Below are positions 8,514-16,372 of a DNA stretch of 64,000 nt, one piece after another; within the stretch, counting starts at the first letter, position 1, and each line of letters opens with the position of its first letter. Origin of the DNA: Streptomyces sp. CoH27 (GTDB lineage Bacteria; Actinomycetota; Actinomycetes; Streptomycetales; Streptomycetaceae); contig NZ_JAIQYY010000016.1 of NCBI RefSeq assembly GCF_020181035.1, positions 1 to 64,000 of the forward strand. Direction: 5' to 3'. The notes beneath the pieces were generated by a model, which was not told the DNA's origin, made no database searches, and saw only the letters and a list, made by a program, of their open reading frames with translations. The translations under genes and the position numbers were made by a program.

Positions 8514-9461
8514 AGTTGGCCCCCCAAGAGCCCCTCCGGCCTGATCGGGGCCGAGATCGCGGGCTACCGGGTGGAGCGCGAGCTCGGCCGCGGTGGCATG
8601 GCCGTCGTCTACCGGGCCAGGGACCTGCGGCTCGGCCGGACGGTCGCGCTCAAGCTGCTCGCGCCCGAGTACACGCGCAACGAGGCCTTCCGCCGCCGTT
8701 TCGAGCAGGAGTCGCGGGTGGCCGCGGCCATCGAGCACCCGCACATCGTCCCCGTCTTCGAGGCCGGCGAGGCCGACGGGATCCTCTACATCGCCATGTG
8801 CCTCGTCGCCGGTCTGGACCTGCGCGCCCTGATCGACCGGGAGAGCCGCCTGCCGGTGCCCGCCGCGCTGCGCATCACGGCCCAGCTGGCCTCCGCGCTG
8901 GACGCGGCCCACGCCCGCGACCTCGTGCACCGGGACGTCAAGCCCGCCAACGTGCTGGTCGCCAAGGGCATCGACAGCGAGCACCCCGAGCACGTCTATC
9001 TCACCGACTTCGGGCTGGCGAAGAAGTCGCTGTCGCTCACCGGGTTCACCACCGCCGGCGAGTTCGTCGGCACCCTCGACTACGTGGCCCCCGAGCGGAT
9101 CGCCGGGCGCCCGGTGGACGGCCGCGCCGACCTGTACAGCCTGGCCTGCGTGGTCCACGAGATGCTCGCGGGTGCCCCGCCCTTCCAGCGGGCGGACCAC
9201 CTCGACCTGCTCTGGGCCCACCAGTACGACCCACCGCCGACCCTCACCGAGGAACGCCCCGACATCCCGGCGCTCGCCGCCGACGTCGTGCGCAAGGCCC
9301 TGGCCAAGGCGCCGGACGACCGGCACGACAGCTGCCTGGAGTTCGTCACGGCCCTGCGCGCGGCCCTCGCCGGCACCGGCCCCAGGGGCCGTACGCCGAC
9401 CGTGGTGGACCGCGTTCCGCCACCGGAGCCGCCGTCCTGGGCCCGGCCCTTCCTCGCCTGA
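8511..9461 (+). CDS. Soluble PknB-type serine/threonine protein kinase
   Basis: 316 residues, consisting of a kinase domain only. Glycine loop LGRGGMAVVYRA, catalytic-loop HRDVKPANVLV, DFG as LTDFGLAKK, APE as VAPERIAG, and a short Pro-rich tail. No membrane helix and no PASTA repeats, unlike PknB/PrkC, so it is cytosolic and probably responds to an internal cue or partner. It is a monocistronic gene between lon and the glycine-rich cluster. A TAGAAT box directly before GTG indicates leaderless transcription. Substrates are not predictable from sequence. Confidence 0.92.
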   Translation: MSWPPKSPSGLIGAEIAGYRVERELGRGGMAVVYRARDLRLGRTVALKLLAPEYTRNEAFRRRFEQESRVAAAIEHPHIVPVFEAGEADGILYIAMCLVAGLDLRALIDRESRLPVPAALRITAQLASALDAAHARDLVHRDVKPANVLVAKGIDSEHPEHVYLTDFGLAKKSLSLTGFTTAGEFVGTLDYVAPERIAGRPVDGRADLYSLACVVHEMLAGAPPFQRADHLDLLWAHQYDPPPTLTEERPDIPALAADVVRKALAKAPDDRHDSCLEFVTALRAALAGTGPRGRTPTVVDRVPPPEPPSWARPFLA

Positions 9462-9581
9462 GACCACAGGATCTGCGGCGCGTCAAGTCCCGAGTCCTCG
9501 GAACGTGACCCATCTCTCCCGCTCGGGCCTACTTGAGGTACGGCCTCACCGCACAGGAAATGCGGAGGCACGGAGAACGGA

Positions 9582-9611
9582 AATCCTCTCCGGATTCCTC
9601 TCCGGAATTCC
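9582..9611 (+). repeat. Tandem CCTCTCCGGA repeats in leader of the glycine-rich gene
   Basis: CCTCTCCGGA occurs at 9586-9595 and again at 9598-9607, the second followed by ATTCC. The repeats lie 30-50 bases before the start codon at 9635, within the probable 5' leader. Function unknown. Confidence 0.4.
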
Positions 9612-9634
9612 TCGTATCGAATGGGAGAAAAATC

Positions 9635-10231
9635 ATGACTCGTAAGGTCCACACCCACAGCGAAGTCCGTCCGAAGCGCCGGGGCATCCGGCTGGCCACG
9701 CTCGCGGCCTCGGCCGCCCTGGTCACCGGAGGCGTCCTCATCCCTGTGTCCAGCGCGATGGCCGCCCCGATGCCCGCCTCGACCGTGGCCTTCGTCCATG
9801 GCGGAGGCGCCGGTGGTGCCGGTGGTGCCGGCGGCGGCGGTCTGATCGGCGGCGGTGGCGGGTCCGGCGGCTCCGGTGGCGGCAGCGTCCTCGGCGTCGG
9901 CGGGGACGGCGGCGCCGGCGGCGCGGGCGGCAACGGCGTCCTCTCCGGCGGTGGCGGCGGTGGCGGCGGTGGCGGCGGCGAAGGCGTCATCGGCGGCAAC
10001 GGCGGCGGCGGCGGGGCCGGCGGCTCCGGCATCCTCTCCGGCGGTGGCGGCGGCAGCGGCGGCAGCGGCGGCGACGGCACCCTCTTCGGCGGCAACGGCG
10101 GCGGCGGCGGAAAGGGCGGCGACAGCGTCTTCCAGGGCGGCGCCGGCGGTGCCGGTGGCGCGGGTGGCCTGGGCGGCCTTCTCGGCGGCGCCGGCGGTGG
10201 CGGCGGGGCAGGAGGGTTCAGCATCTTCTGA
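9635..10231 (+). CDS. Exported glycine-rich protein built of 16-residue repeats (unassigned family)
   Basis: 198 residues. Residues 1-44 form a Sec or Tat-like signal peptide (basic RPKRRGIRLA, hydrophobic core, ending SSAMAAP). After a short spacer the protein is about 65% glycine, arranged as about eight units of 15-17 residues. Each starts with two or three bulky residues (LIG, VLG, VLS, VIG, ILS, TLF, VFQ, LLG) followed by GG-rich sequence with N, S, D, A or K, and the protein ends GGFSIF. The pattern recalls PGRS domains and polyglycine-II bundles, but I recognise no specific family. Start ATG 9635 with GGGAGAAA just upstream. The codons alternate GGC/GGT, so this is not a simple DNA repeat. 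First of three adjacent exported Gly-rich genes. Confidence 0.75.
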   Translation: MTRKVHTHSEVRPKRRGIRLATLAASAALVTGGVLIPVSSAMAAPMPASTVAFVHGGGAGGAGGAGGGGLIGGGGGSGGSGGGSVLGVGGDGGAGGAGGNGVLSGGGGGGGGGGGEGVIGGNGGGGGAGGSGILSGGGGGSGGSGGDGTLFGGNGGGGGKGGDSVFQGGAGGAGGAGGLGGLLGGAGGGGGAGGFSIF

Positions 10232-10256
10232 CCGTCCACGTCCTCGGACCGTCCAC

Positions 10257-10290
10257 GGGGTGGGGGCCGTCCGGCCTCCACCCCCACCCG
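10257..10290 (+). terminator. Hairpin after the glycine-rich gene
   Basis: GGTGGGGG (10259-10266) pairs with CCCCCACC (10281-10288), with a GCC/GGC inner pair and a small bulge. It lies 25 bases beyond the stop codon and is likely to separate this transcript from the next gene at least partly. Confidence 0.5.
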
Positions 10291-10345
10291 GAATCCCCTC
10301 TCTCACTCACCTCATCTCACCTTCTGATCGGAAACGGAGCCCACG

Positions 10346-10771
10346 ATGTCCACCAGCCTCTGGCAGCGGCCCATCCTTCTCGCGGCGGCCTCCCTGGCAG
10401 TCGTCACCGTCACCGCGTGCGGCGCCCAGGCAGCCACCCACCCGGCCTCGGCCCCCACGGGCATCTCGGCCCTGGCCCACCAGTCCGACCACTGCGGAGA
10501 GGGCGGCGCTGGCGGCAAGGGCGGCGCGCCCGGCCAGCCGGGCCAGCCGGGCCAACCCGGCAAGCCAGGCTGCCTCTCGGTGCAGGACCTGCCCGACAAA
10601 CCGAAGTCGGAACTCACGGACCTGGACAAGGCACGGATCGCGCTGAGCGTGCTGACCGGCCGGGTGACCCAGGCCGACGCGGCCAAGAAGTACAAGATCT
10701 CGGAAAAGGAGATCAGTACGTGGGAACGCCAGATTCTGAGCGGCGACTGGCTCGGTCTTCTGGATTCCTAG
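10346..10771 (+). CDS. Putative lipoprotein with collagen-like segment and C-terminal helix-turn-helix-like domain
   Basis: 141 residues, no family recognised. N-terminus has a lipoprotein signal with lipobox VTAC (Cys about 25). Residues about 49-76 run from a Cys-Gly patch through four G-Q/K-P triplets (collagen-like) to a second cysteine. The last 60 residues (TDLDKARIALSVLTGRVTQ, ADAAKKYKISEKEISTW) closely resemble the helix-turn-helix of transposase orfA/HTH_29 proteins. An export signal plus a DNA-binding-like fold is contradictory. Either the HTH-like fold binds something outside the cell, or localisation differs from prediction. Start ATG 10346 with GGAG seven bases upstream. It lies between two other exported Gly-rich genes. 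Confidence 0.65.
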   Translation: MSTSLWQRPILLAAASLAVVTVTACGAQAATHPASAPTGISALAHQSDHCGEGGAGGKGGAPGQPGQPGQPGKPGCLSVQDLPDKPKSELTDLDKARIALSVLTGRVTQADAAKKYKISEKEISTWERQILSGDWLGLLDS

Positions 10772-10821
10772 TAACCCGAAGATAAATGCCCCGAAGAGAA
10801 ATACGGAGAAAGAGAAATCCC

Positions 10822-11334
10822 ATGCGCAGGTACTCCTGGAAGTTCGGTCTCGGTCTCGCGGTCTCGACCGTGGTGATCGCCGGAGGCGCGATGACCCCGG
10901 CCGCGATGGCCGACACCGGTTCCTTCGGCGGAGGAGCGGGCAGCGGCTCGTCCGGCCTCAGCAGCGTCCATGTCGGCAACGGCAGCGTCCGCGTCGGTGA
11001 CGGCATCTGTGCGGGCAACTGCAACGGCACCGTCAACGGCACCGCCGGATCCGACGGCGGCATCTGCGCAGGGCTCTGCAACGGCAGTGCCAACGGCGGC
11101 AACGGCACCGACGGCGCCGCGGGCCAGGACGGCACCAAGGGCGGCAACGGCGGGCTCTGCGTCGGCGTCTGCTCGGGCAGCGTCAACGGCGGCGCCGGCG
11201 GGAACGGCGGCAACGCAGTGGGCACGGGCGACGGCGGCAACGGCGGGCAGGGCGGGAGCGGCGGGATCTGCCTCGGCGTCGGCTGCGAGACGAGCGGTCA
11301 GGGCGGCCGGGGCGGCAACGGCGGCAATGGCTGA
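10822..11334 (+). CDS. Exported glycine/cysteine-repeat protein (unassigned family)
   Basis: 170 residues. Signal peptide 1-31 (MRRYSWKFGLGLAVSTVVIA, ending PAAMAD). The mature part is Gly/Asn/Ser-rich with four modules around GICAGNCNG, GICAGLCNG, GLCVGVCSG and GICLGVGC. This gives eight cysteines in C-x3-C or C-x4-C pairs, and the spacers N-G-G/T-G-S lengthen from one module to the next. It ends GGRGGNGGNG. The cysteine pairs suggest intramodule disulfides in an extracytoplasmic structural or surface protein (inference). Start ATG 10822 with CGGAGAAAG upstream. An in-frame ATG 12 codons earlier is possible. It is the last of three exported Gly-rich genes and converges on the SpoIIE phosphatase gene. 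Confidence 0.7.
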   Translation: MRRYSWKFGLGLAVSTVVIAGGAMTPAAMADTGSFGGGAGSGSSGLSSVHVGNGSVRVGDGICAGNCNGTVNGTAGSDGGICAGLCNGSANGGNGTDGAAGQDGTKGGNGGLCVGVCSGSVNGGAGGNGGNAVGTGDGGNGGQGGSGGICLGVGCETSGQGGRGGNGGNG

Positions 11335-11356
11335 GTCACGCGGTGGGCCCGCAGGA

Positions 11357-13819
11357 TCACTCGGTGGCCGCCGAGAGCGACTGCTCCGCCCACACCGTCT
11401 TGCCGACCCGGTCGTGCCGGGTGCCCCAGCGGTCGGCGAGCTGGGCGACCAGCAGCAGGCCCCGGCCGCCCTCGTCGAAGATGCGGGCGCGCCGCATGTG
11501 CGGCGTGGTGCCGCTGGCGTCGTACACCTCGCAGATCAGGTTCGCGTCCTGGTGGATCAGCCGGAGCTGGATGGGCGGGCGGCCGTAGCGGATGGCGTTG
11601 GTGACCAGCTCGCTGACCATCAGCTCGGTGGTGAAGGCGGCCTCCTCAAGCCCCCACACGGACAGCTGCTCGTCGGTGAGACGGCGGGCATGGGCGACCA
11701 CGGTCGGGTCGTCCGGCAGCTCCCAGGCGACGACCCGGTCCTCGTGCAGGGCCCGGGTACGGGCGACGAGCAGGGCGATGTCGTCGTCCGGGCGGTGGCT
11801 GAGCAGCGCGGTGAGCACGTGGTCGCAGACCGAGTCCAGGGACTTCGCGGGCCGGCCGAGCGCGGCGAACATCTTGTCCAGCGCCTCGTCGATGTCGTGC
11901 TCGCGCGCCTCGAACAGCCCGTCGGTGTACAGGGCGAGCAGACTGCCCTCGGCGAGATCGGTCTCGCAGGCCTCGAAGGGCAGCCCGCCGAGTCCGAGCG
12001 GCGGCCCCGCGGGTACGTCGACGAAGCGGACGGCGCCGTCCGGGGTGACCACGGCGGGCGGTGGATGCCCGGCGCGGGCCAGGGTGCACCGGCGGGAGAC
12101 CGGGTCGTAGACGGCGTACAGACAGGTGGTGCCGATGCCGCCGGCGGTGTCCCCGGCCGGGTCCGCGCTGCTCTCGTCGGCGGCGAGGCGCAGGACGAGG
12201 TCGTCGAGGTGGGTGAGCAGTTCGTCGGGCGGCAGGTCGACGTCGGCGAGCGTGCGGACCGCGGTGCGCAGCCGGCCCATGGTCGCCGAGGCGCGGATGC
12301 CGTGCCCGACCACGTCGCCGACCACCAGGGCGACCCGGGCGCCGGACAACGGGATCACGTCGAACCAGTCACCGCCCACCCCGGCCCGGGTGGCGGCGGG
12401 CAGATAACGGGTGGCGATCTCCAGGGCCGCCTGGTCGGGCAGGGTGTGCGGGAGCAGGCTGCGCTGCAGAGCCATCGTGGTGGTACGGGCCCGGGCGTGG
12501 TCGCGGGCCTGGCGGATGCCGGCGGCCGCCCGGGCCGTGCACTCCTGGGCCTGGCGCAGATCCTCCCGCCCGAACGGCTCCCGGTCGTGCCGCCGGCCGA
12601 ACAGGGCCACGCCGAGCGCACCGCCCGGGGCCGCCAGCGGCACGGCCAGCAATGAGCCCACCCCGGCCGCCCGCACCCAGGCCGCACCGGGATCCACCGC
12701 CACCCAGCCGGCGACAGCCGGGTCCGCGGTGTCGAACACCAACGGCCGGCCCTCCAGCAGACACCGGGCGGCCGGGGACTCCACCGGACAGCCGACGGTC
12801 TCCCCGACCCCGGCGCCGCCGGCGTACCGTCCGACGTCCGGTACGCCGCACATGGCGACACGCCGCAACAGCACCGCCTCGGCGCGCCGCACGCTCTGCT
12901 CGCCCTCTCCGACCCCTGTGGCCCCCTCACCCTCTTCGGCGCCTGAAGCCTCACGTGCCTCACGTGCCCCTTCCGCCACCACCCCCTCCGTCTCCTCGGC
13001 CGGCGTGTCCAGCAGGTCGAGCACCATGGCGTCGGCGAGCGCGGGGACCGTGGTCTCGGCGAGTTCCTGGGCGGCCCGGGTCTGGTCCGGGGGCCGGCCG
13101 GCGGGTGTGTCGGTCGGGGTGGTCCCGGAGTCCTGGGCGGTGGCCGGGCGGGCGGAGAGGCAGATGGCCCGTACCCGGCCGCCGGCGTCCTTCAGGGGGG
13201 TGAGCACGGTGCTGCGGCCCAGTTCCGGGCCGAGCCGCAGCGCGATCTCCTGCGGCCGGCCGGACTCCAGCGCGCGCCGCATCGACCGGTCGGCCTCCTC
13301 GCTCGCGGCGCCGGGCATGATGTGCGGCAGCCGCAGCCCGCGCACCGCGGCCTCGGGCAGGGTGAGGGCGCGCTCCATCCGGCGGTTGGCGCGCACCAGG
13401 CGCAGCCCGGTGTCGAAGATGGCCAGCGGGAACGGGGACTGCAGGAACGTCCACTCCTCCAGCGGCTCGCCCCGCGGCGGCTGCGCCCGGGCCGGTACGG
13501 CGCTCACCACGAGCCAGTCGGTGACCCCGGTCTGCGAGGTGCGGCGATGGACGAGCACGCCCAGTTCCAGGAGCCGGCCGTCCCGGTGGCGCAGCGGGAC
13601 GACACCGTTCCAGCGCTCCCGCCCGGCCAGCACCCGGCGGGCCGCTCCGCCCTCGGCGCCGAGCAGCGCGGTGGCGGGTCGGCCGACGACGGCGGGGGAG
13701 TCGTAGCCGAGCAGCCGCCGGGCCCCATCGCTCCAGCTCGTGAGGATGCCCTGCTCATCGATGGTGGCCGTGGCCGTATAGGTCTCCTGCCGCTCCCGCT
13801 CCCGCTCCTGTCGCTCCAT
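11357..13819 (-). CDS. PAS-PAS-GAF-SpoIIE phosphatase fused to an anti-sigma-factor-type ATPase domain
   Basis: 820 residues, cytosolic. Two PAS-like sensor domains (about 10-120 and 125-235), an Ala/Glu-rich linker, a GAF domain (about 315-450), a SpoIIE/PP2C phosphatase domain (about 470-680; GGDWFDV, GDVVGHG, LYTDGLFE, DDIALLVA), then a C-terminal HATPase of the RsbW type (VSELVTNAIRYG, GRGLLLVAQLADRWG). This is the RsbU-RsbW fusion common in Streptomyces. It is expected to dephosphorylate an anti-sigma-factor antagonist while the ATPase domain phosphorylates it or binds a sigma factor. Partners are not adjacent. Stop lies 23 bases from the convergent Gly/Cys gene. Confidence 0.92.
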   Translation of the reverse strand: MERQERERERQETYTATATIDEQGILTSWSDGARRLLGYDSPAVVGRPATALLGAEGGAARRVLAGRERWNGVVPLRHRDGRLLELGVLVHRRTSQTGVTDWLVVSAVPARAQPPRGEPLEEWTFLQSPFPLAIFDTGLRLVRANRRMERALTLPEAAVRGLRLPHIMPGAASEEADRSMRRALESGRPQEIALRLGPELGRSTVLTPLKDAGGRVRAICLSARPATAQDSGTTPTDTPAGRPPDQTRAAQELAETTVPALADAMVLDLLDTPAEETEGVVAEGAREAREASGAEEGEGATGVGEGEQSVRRAEAVLLRRVAMCGVPDVGRYAGGAGVGETVGCPVESPAARCLLEGRPLVFDTADPAVAGWVAVDPGAAWVRAAGVGSLLAVPLAAPGGALGVALFGRRHDREPFGREDLRQAQECTARAAAGIRQARDHARARTTTMALQRSLLPHTLPDQAALEIATRYLPAATRAGVGGDWFDVIPLSGARVALVVGDVVGHGIRASATMGRLRTAVRTLADVDLPPDELLTHLDDLVLRLAADESSADPAGDTAGGIGTTCLYAVYDPVSRRCTLARAGHPPPAVVTPDGAVRFVDVPAGPPLGLGGLPFEACETDLAEGSLLALYTDGLFEAREHDIDEALDKMFAALGRPAKSLDSVCDHVLTALLSHRPDDDIALLVARTRALHEDRVVAWELPDDPTVVAHARRLTDEQLSVWGLEEAAFTTELMVSELVTNAIRYGRPPIQLRLIHQDANLICEVYDASGTTPHMRRARIFDEGGRGLLLVAQLADRWGTRHDRVGKTVWAEQSLSAATE

Positions 13820-13947
13820 CGCCGCTCATCCCGCCCTTGCTCGGCAGCCTCTCCTGACCAGGATCGTCCGGGGCGACGCAGAGCACCAACGCAGCGCTGT
13901 ACGGACAAAGTGACCCCCGCCCGCGGGCAGGGGCCACCGGTGAACCG
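13820..13947. other. Short intergenic region with a GC hairpin
   Basis: 128 bases between two leftward genes. CCCC-G-CCCG-CGGG-CA-GGGG at about 13914-13932 can fold as a small hairpin just past the lysozyme stop codon and may terminate that gene. Confidence 0.35.
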
Positions 13948-14775
13948 TCAGCCGTTGGCCAGGGCCTGCACCCGGTCCAGTGCGCCGTTGAACTTGTCGT
14001 GGTCGCCGACGGTCGGGCCGGAGGAGGTGTACTGCCACATCGTGTAGTACGACCAGCCGGCCGGCAGCGTCCCCGGGTCCGAGGCGTAGCGGGCGATCCA
14101 CAGCGGGTTGTTCGCCGCGAAGCCGCCGTAGTTCCCGGTGCAGTCGCTCCACCAGCTGGTGGCCGTGTAGATCACGGCGTCCCGGCCGGTCAGCGACTTG
14201 TAGGTGTTCAGGAAGTCCGCGATCCAGCTGACCATCCCGCTCGCCGACTTGCCGTAGCACTCGGCGCCGTACGGGTTCCACTCGATGTCGAGCGCGCCCG
14301 GCAGGGTCTTGCCGTCCTTGGACCAGCCGCCGCCGTGGCCGACGAAGTAGCTCGCCTGGGTGGCGCCGCTCGTGGTGTCCGGGGTGGCGAAGTGATAGGC
14401 GCCGCGGATCATGCCGATGTTGTACGAGCCGTTGTACTGCTGGGCGAAGTACGGGTTCGTGTAGTACGTGCCTTCCGTGGCCTTGGTGTACGCCCAGCGC
14501 ACCCCGCTGTTCCACAGGGTCGACCAGGCGACGTTGCCCTGGTAGCCGGCGACGTCCACGCCCTCGGTCTGGGTGACGGCGGTCGGGGCGGGGGTGCCGT
14601 GCCGGCCGTCGTGGGCGAGGACGCCCATGCCCATGTAGGCGGAACCTCGGCCGGGTGTCGTGGCTGCCTGGGCGGAGCTGAGGGGAAGGCTGAAGGAGAG
14701 GGCCGCGAGCAGCGCCGTGAGGAGGACGGCGACGGTGTGGGGGATGCGGACGGAGCCGGGTCTGTGCACGGGCAT
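13948..14775 (-). CDS. Secreted GH25 lysozyme (N-acetylmuramidase)
   Basis: 275 residues. Signal peptide of about 38 residues (IPHTVAVLLTALLAALSFSL, ending SSAQA). The catalytic domain starts GVDVAGYQGNVAW, where the DVAGYQ aspartate is one catalytic acid, continues with AYTKATEGTYY and GAYHFATP, and has the second acidic pair in ALDIEWNPYG. It ends with the family motif WQYTSSGPTVG. It should cleave the MurNAc-GlcNAc bond of peptidoglycan outside the cell. Start ATG 14773-14775 has CCGGAGG eight bases upstream; longer reading upstream is not supported. Likely roles are wall turnover in differentiation or attack on other bacteria. Confidence 0.93.
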   Translation of the reverse strand: MPVHRPGSVRIPHTVAVLLTALLAALSFSLPLSSAQAATTPGRGSAYMGMGVLAHDGRHGTPAPTAVTQTEGVDVAGYQGNVAWSTLWNSGVRWAYTKATEGTYYTNPYFAQQYNGSYNIGMIRGAYHFATPDTTSGATQASYFVGHGGGWSKDGKTLPGALDIEWNPYGAECYGKSASGMVSWIADFLNTYKSLTGRDAVIYTATSWWSDCTGNYGGFAANNPLWIARYASDPGTLPAGWSYYTMWQYTSSGPTVGDHDKFNGALDRVQALANG

Positions 14776-14809
14776 GACGTGCCTCCGGGGAGAGTGAGGT
14801 GGGGAGCAA

Positions 14810-14896
14810 CAAACCTGTGGGCCAGAACCTGTGGGGGGTCGCGTCCACTGATGTGGGCATGCCATTCATTGCCTGATAAAGAAGCTACGCACGTAG
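14810..14896. promoter_or_regulatory. Divergent promoter region, lysozyme / MarR, with small repeats
   Basis: The 250-base gap between the divergent lysozyme and MarR genes holds a direct repeat AACCTGTGGG (about 14814-14823 and 14829-14838) and the inverted repeat CTACG-CA-CGTAG (14885-14896). Either could be a regulator site. The MarR protein next door is a natural candidate, but this is inference only. Confidence 0.4.
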
Positions 14897-15023
14897 ATGA
14901 CGGCGTGGGAAGGGGGTCCGGGCGCCGCCGTTGGTCTACGCCTGCGAAATACTTACGGAGCTGCGGCAATGACGGCCTTTGGCAGAAACTTTCAGATTCG
15001 CGAAACCGAGCAGGGGTGCTGAC

Positions 15024-15515
15024 GTGCACGAGCACGGAAACGACGGCGCACACCGCGCCGCCGGGAAGATGACGCCCAGTGGTGCAGACCAGGAATTCCT
15101 GGCGCTGGAGCGGGAGTTGACCGTGCTCCTGCGGCGCGCCCGGGCCAACCAGGGCGAGATGGCCCGCGAGGTCCATCCCGACCTGGAGTCCTCCGCGTAC
15201 GGCCTGCTCATCCGGCTGGACGAGCTGGGCGGGCAGCGGGCCACGGAGCTCGCCGCCTACATCGGCGTCGGCAAGGCCACCATGTCCCGCCAGCTGCGTG
15301 CCCTGGAGGAGCTGGGCCTGATCGCCCGCGAACCCGACCCCGCCGACGGCCGTGCCTGGCTCGTCACCCTCACCGACGAGGGCCGCGGCCGGGTCGGCAA
15401 GGTCCGCGAGGCCCGCCGCGCCCGCTACGTCAGCCAGCTCGCCCACTGGGACCGCCGCGAGGTCGCGGAACTGGCCCGGCTGCTGCACCAGTTGAACGGC
15501 GTCATGGAGAAGTAG
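15024..15515 (+). CDS. MarR-family transcriptional regulator
   Basis: 163 residues. Winged helix with helix-turn-helix GGQRATELAAYIGVGKATMS and wing EPDPADGRAWLVTLTDEGR, flanked by dimerisation helices, as in MarR/SlyA proteins. Start taken at GTG 15024 (CAGGGG 10 bases upstream). An in-frame ATG at 15069 is an alternative, and the reading frame also extends up to 14979. Divergent from the GH25 lysozyme, so it may control that gene or itself. No ligand can be inferred. Confidence 0.88.
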   Translation: MHEHGNDGAHRAAGKMTPSGADQEFLALERELTVLLRRARANQGEMAREVHPDLESSAYGLLIRLDELGGQRATELAAYIGVGKATMSRQLRALEELGLIAREPDPADGRAWLVTLTDEGRGRVGKVREARRARYVSQLAHWDRREVAELARLLHQLNGVMEK

Positions 15516-15572
15516 GCACCCCCGAGGCACCTCCGAGGCACCTCCGAGGCGCAACCCCCGAGGCACCCCCGA
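15515..15572 (+). repeat. Five imperfect 11-bp tandem repeats
   Basis: Units of GGCACCCCCGA/GGCACCTCCGA occur at 15515, 15526, 15537, 15548 (expanded to 14 bp) and 15562. They begin at the last base of the MarR stop codon and fill the gap to the convergent PP2C gene. Probably slipped-strand expansion in a non-coding gap. Confidence 0.8.
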
Positions 15573-15583
15573 GCGGCGGGCGG

Positions 15584-16372
15584 CTACAGCTCCACGTACA
15601 CCACCGTCGCGTCGTCGTGCGTCTTGCTGCGCCGCAGGAACGCCCGCTGCTCGCTGTCCGCCGCCTCCAGCTCCCGCACCCGGTCCAGCAGCGAGCGGGC
15701 GCCCTCCTTCTCGACGATGTCGAACAGGGCCGTCCAGTCGCCCTCACGGAACTTCTCCGTCCAGCGGGTCGCCCCGTCCGTCAGCGCTGCCAGGGCGCGG
15801 ACCTCGCCGCGCGGCACGGTGCCGGTGACCGCGCGGGCGGCCACCGCGGGGTCGGCGGCCGCCGTGAAGAAGCCGCCCTCCTTGTTGCGCAGGTTCGCGT
15901 CCACCAGGGCGTCGGTGGCGAGCGCGGAGCGCGGGAGCCGGGCCAGACGGTCGTCCAGGACCGGGGTGACCGTGCCGCCGGGGGCCTTCAGGAGCAGCGC
16001 GGAGTCGGACAGCACCAGGTACTCGACCGTGTCGGCGGCCCAGCGGGCCAGGGCCACGGTTGCCTGCGGGGTGCGCGGGTGAGAAAGGTCACAGGTGTCC
16101 GCGTGGGCTTCGGCGGTCCGGGCGAGGGCCCGTGAGAGAACCTCCGGGAGCGTCAGATCTCGTCTCGAAACGGTCAGTTCGGTCAGTGCGCCGCCGAGCC
16201 GTGCGGTGAACCAGGGGACGGAATGCAGACACCCCGTCTCACCCTGCGGCGGTGTCACCCCGTCCAGGACGATCACGCAACCGCCCTGTCCGGAAGCGGG
16301 TAGTCCGACACCGGCGAAGTCCTCGTTGGGGCGGTTGGCGTCGCCGGGGTCCGAAACGAGATCAGATCGCAT
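15584..16372 (-). CDS. PP2C-like protein phosphatase domain protein
   Basis: 262 residues. PP2C fold signatures: an N-terminal acidic motif NRPNEDFAG (the E-D metal ligand area), VIVLDGVTPP, LTDGATRW and a C-terminal KTHDDATVVYVEL. The DG and DD metal ligands are present, so it may be an active Mn/Mg-dependent Ser/Thr phosphatase. No membrane or sensor domain. Start ATG 16370-16372. It is read away from the conservon that begins 386 bp upstream. The partner kinase is unknown; the soluble kinase at 8511 is one candidate by type only. Confidence 0.8.
   Translation of the reverse strand: MRSDLVSDPGDANRPNEDFAGVGLPASGQGGCVIVLDGVTPPQGETGCLHSVPWFTARLGGALTELTVSRRDLTLPEVLSRALARTAEAHADTCDLSHPRTPQATVALARWAADTVEYLVLSDSALLLKAPGGTVTPVLDDRLARLPRSALATDALVDANLRNKEGGFFTAAADPAVAARAVTGTVPRGEVRALAALTDGATRWTEKFREGDWTALFDIVEKEGARSLLDRVRELEAADSEQRAFLRRSKTHDDATVVYVEL

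Noticed and set aside
5876..8527. 883-codon open frame on the minus strand across lon
   Set aside because: It is the antisense of a fully conserved Lon protease. High third-position GC keeps the opposite strand open, and its translation has no family features.
14776..14980. c-di-AMP (ydaO-type) riboswitch before the GH25 lysozyme
   Set aside because: Such riboswitches precede many Streptomyces wall hydrolase genes, but the conserved core sequences are not present here or before the NlpC/P60 gene.
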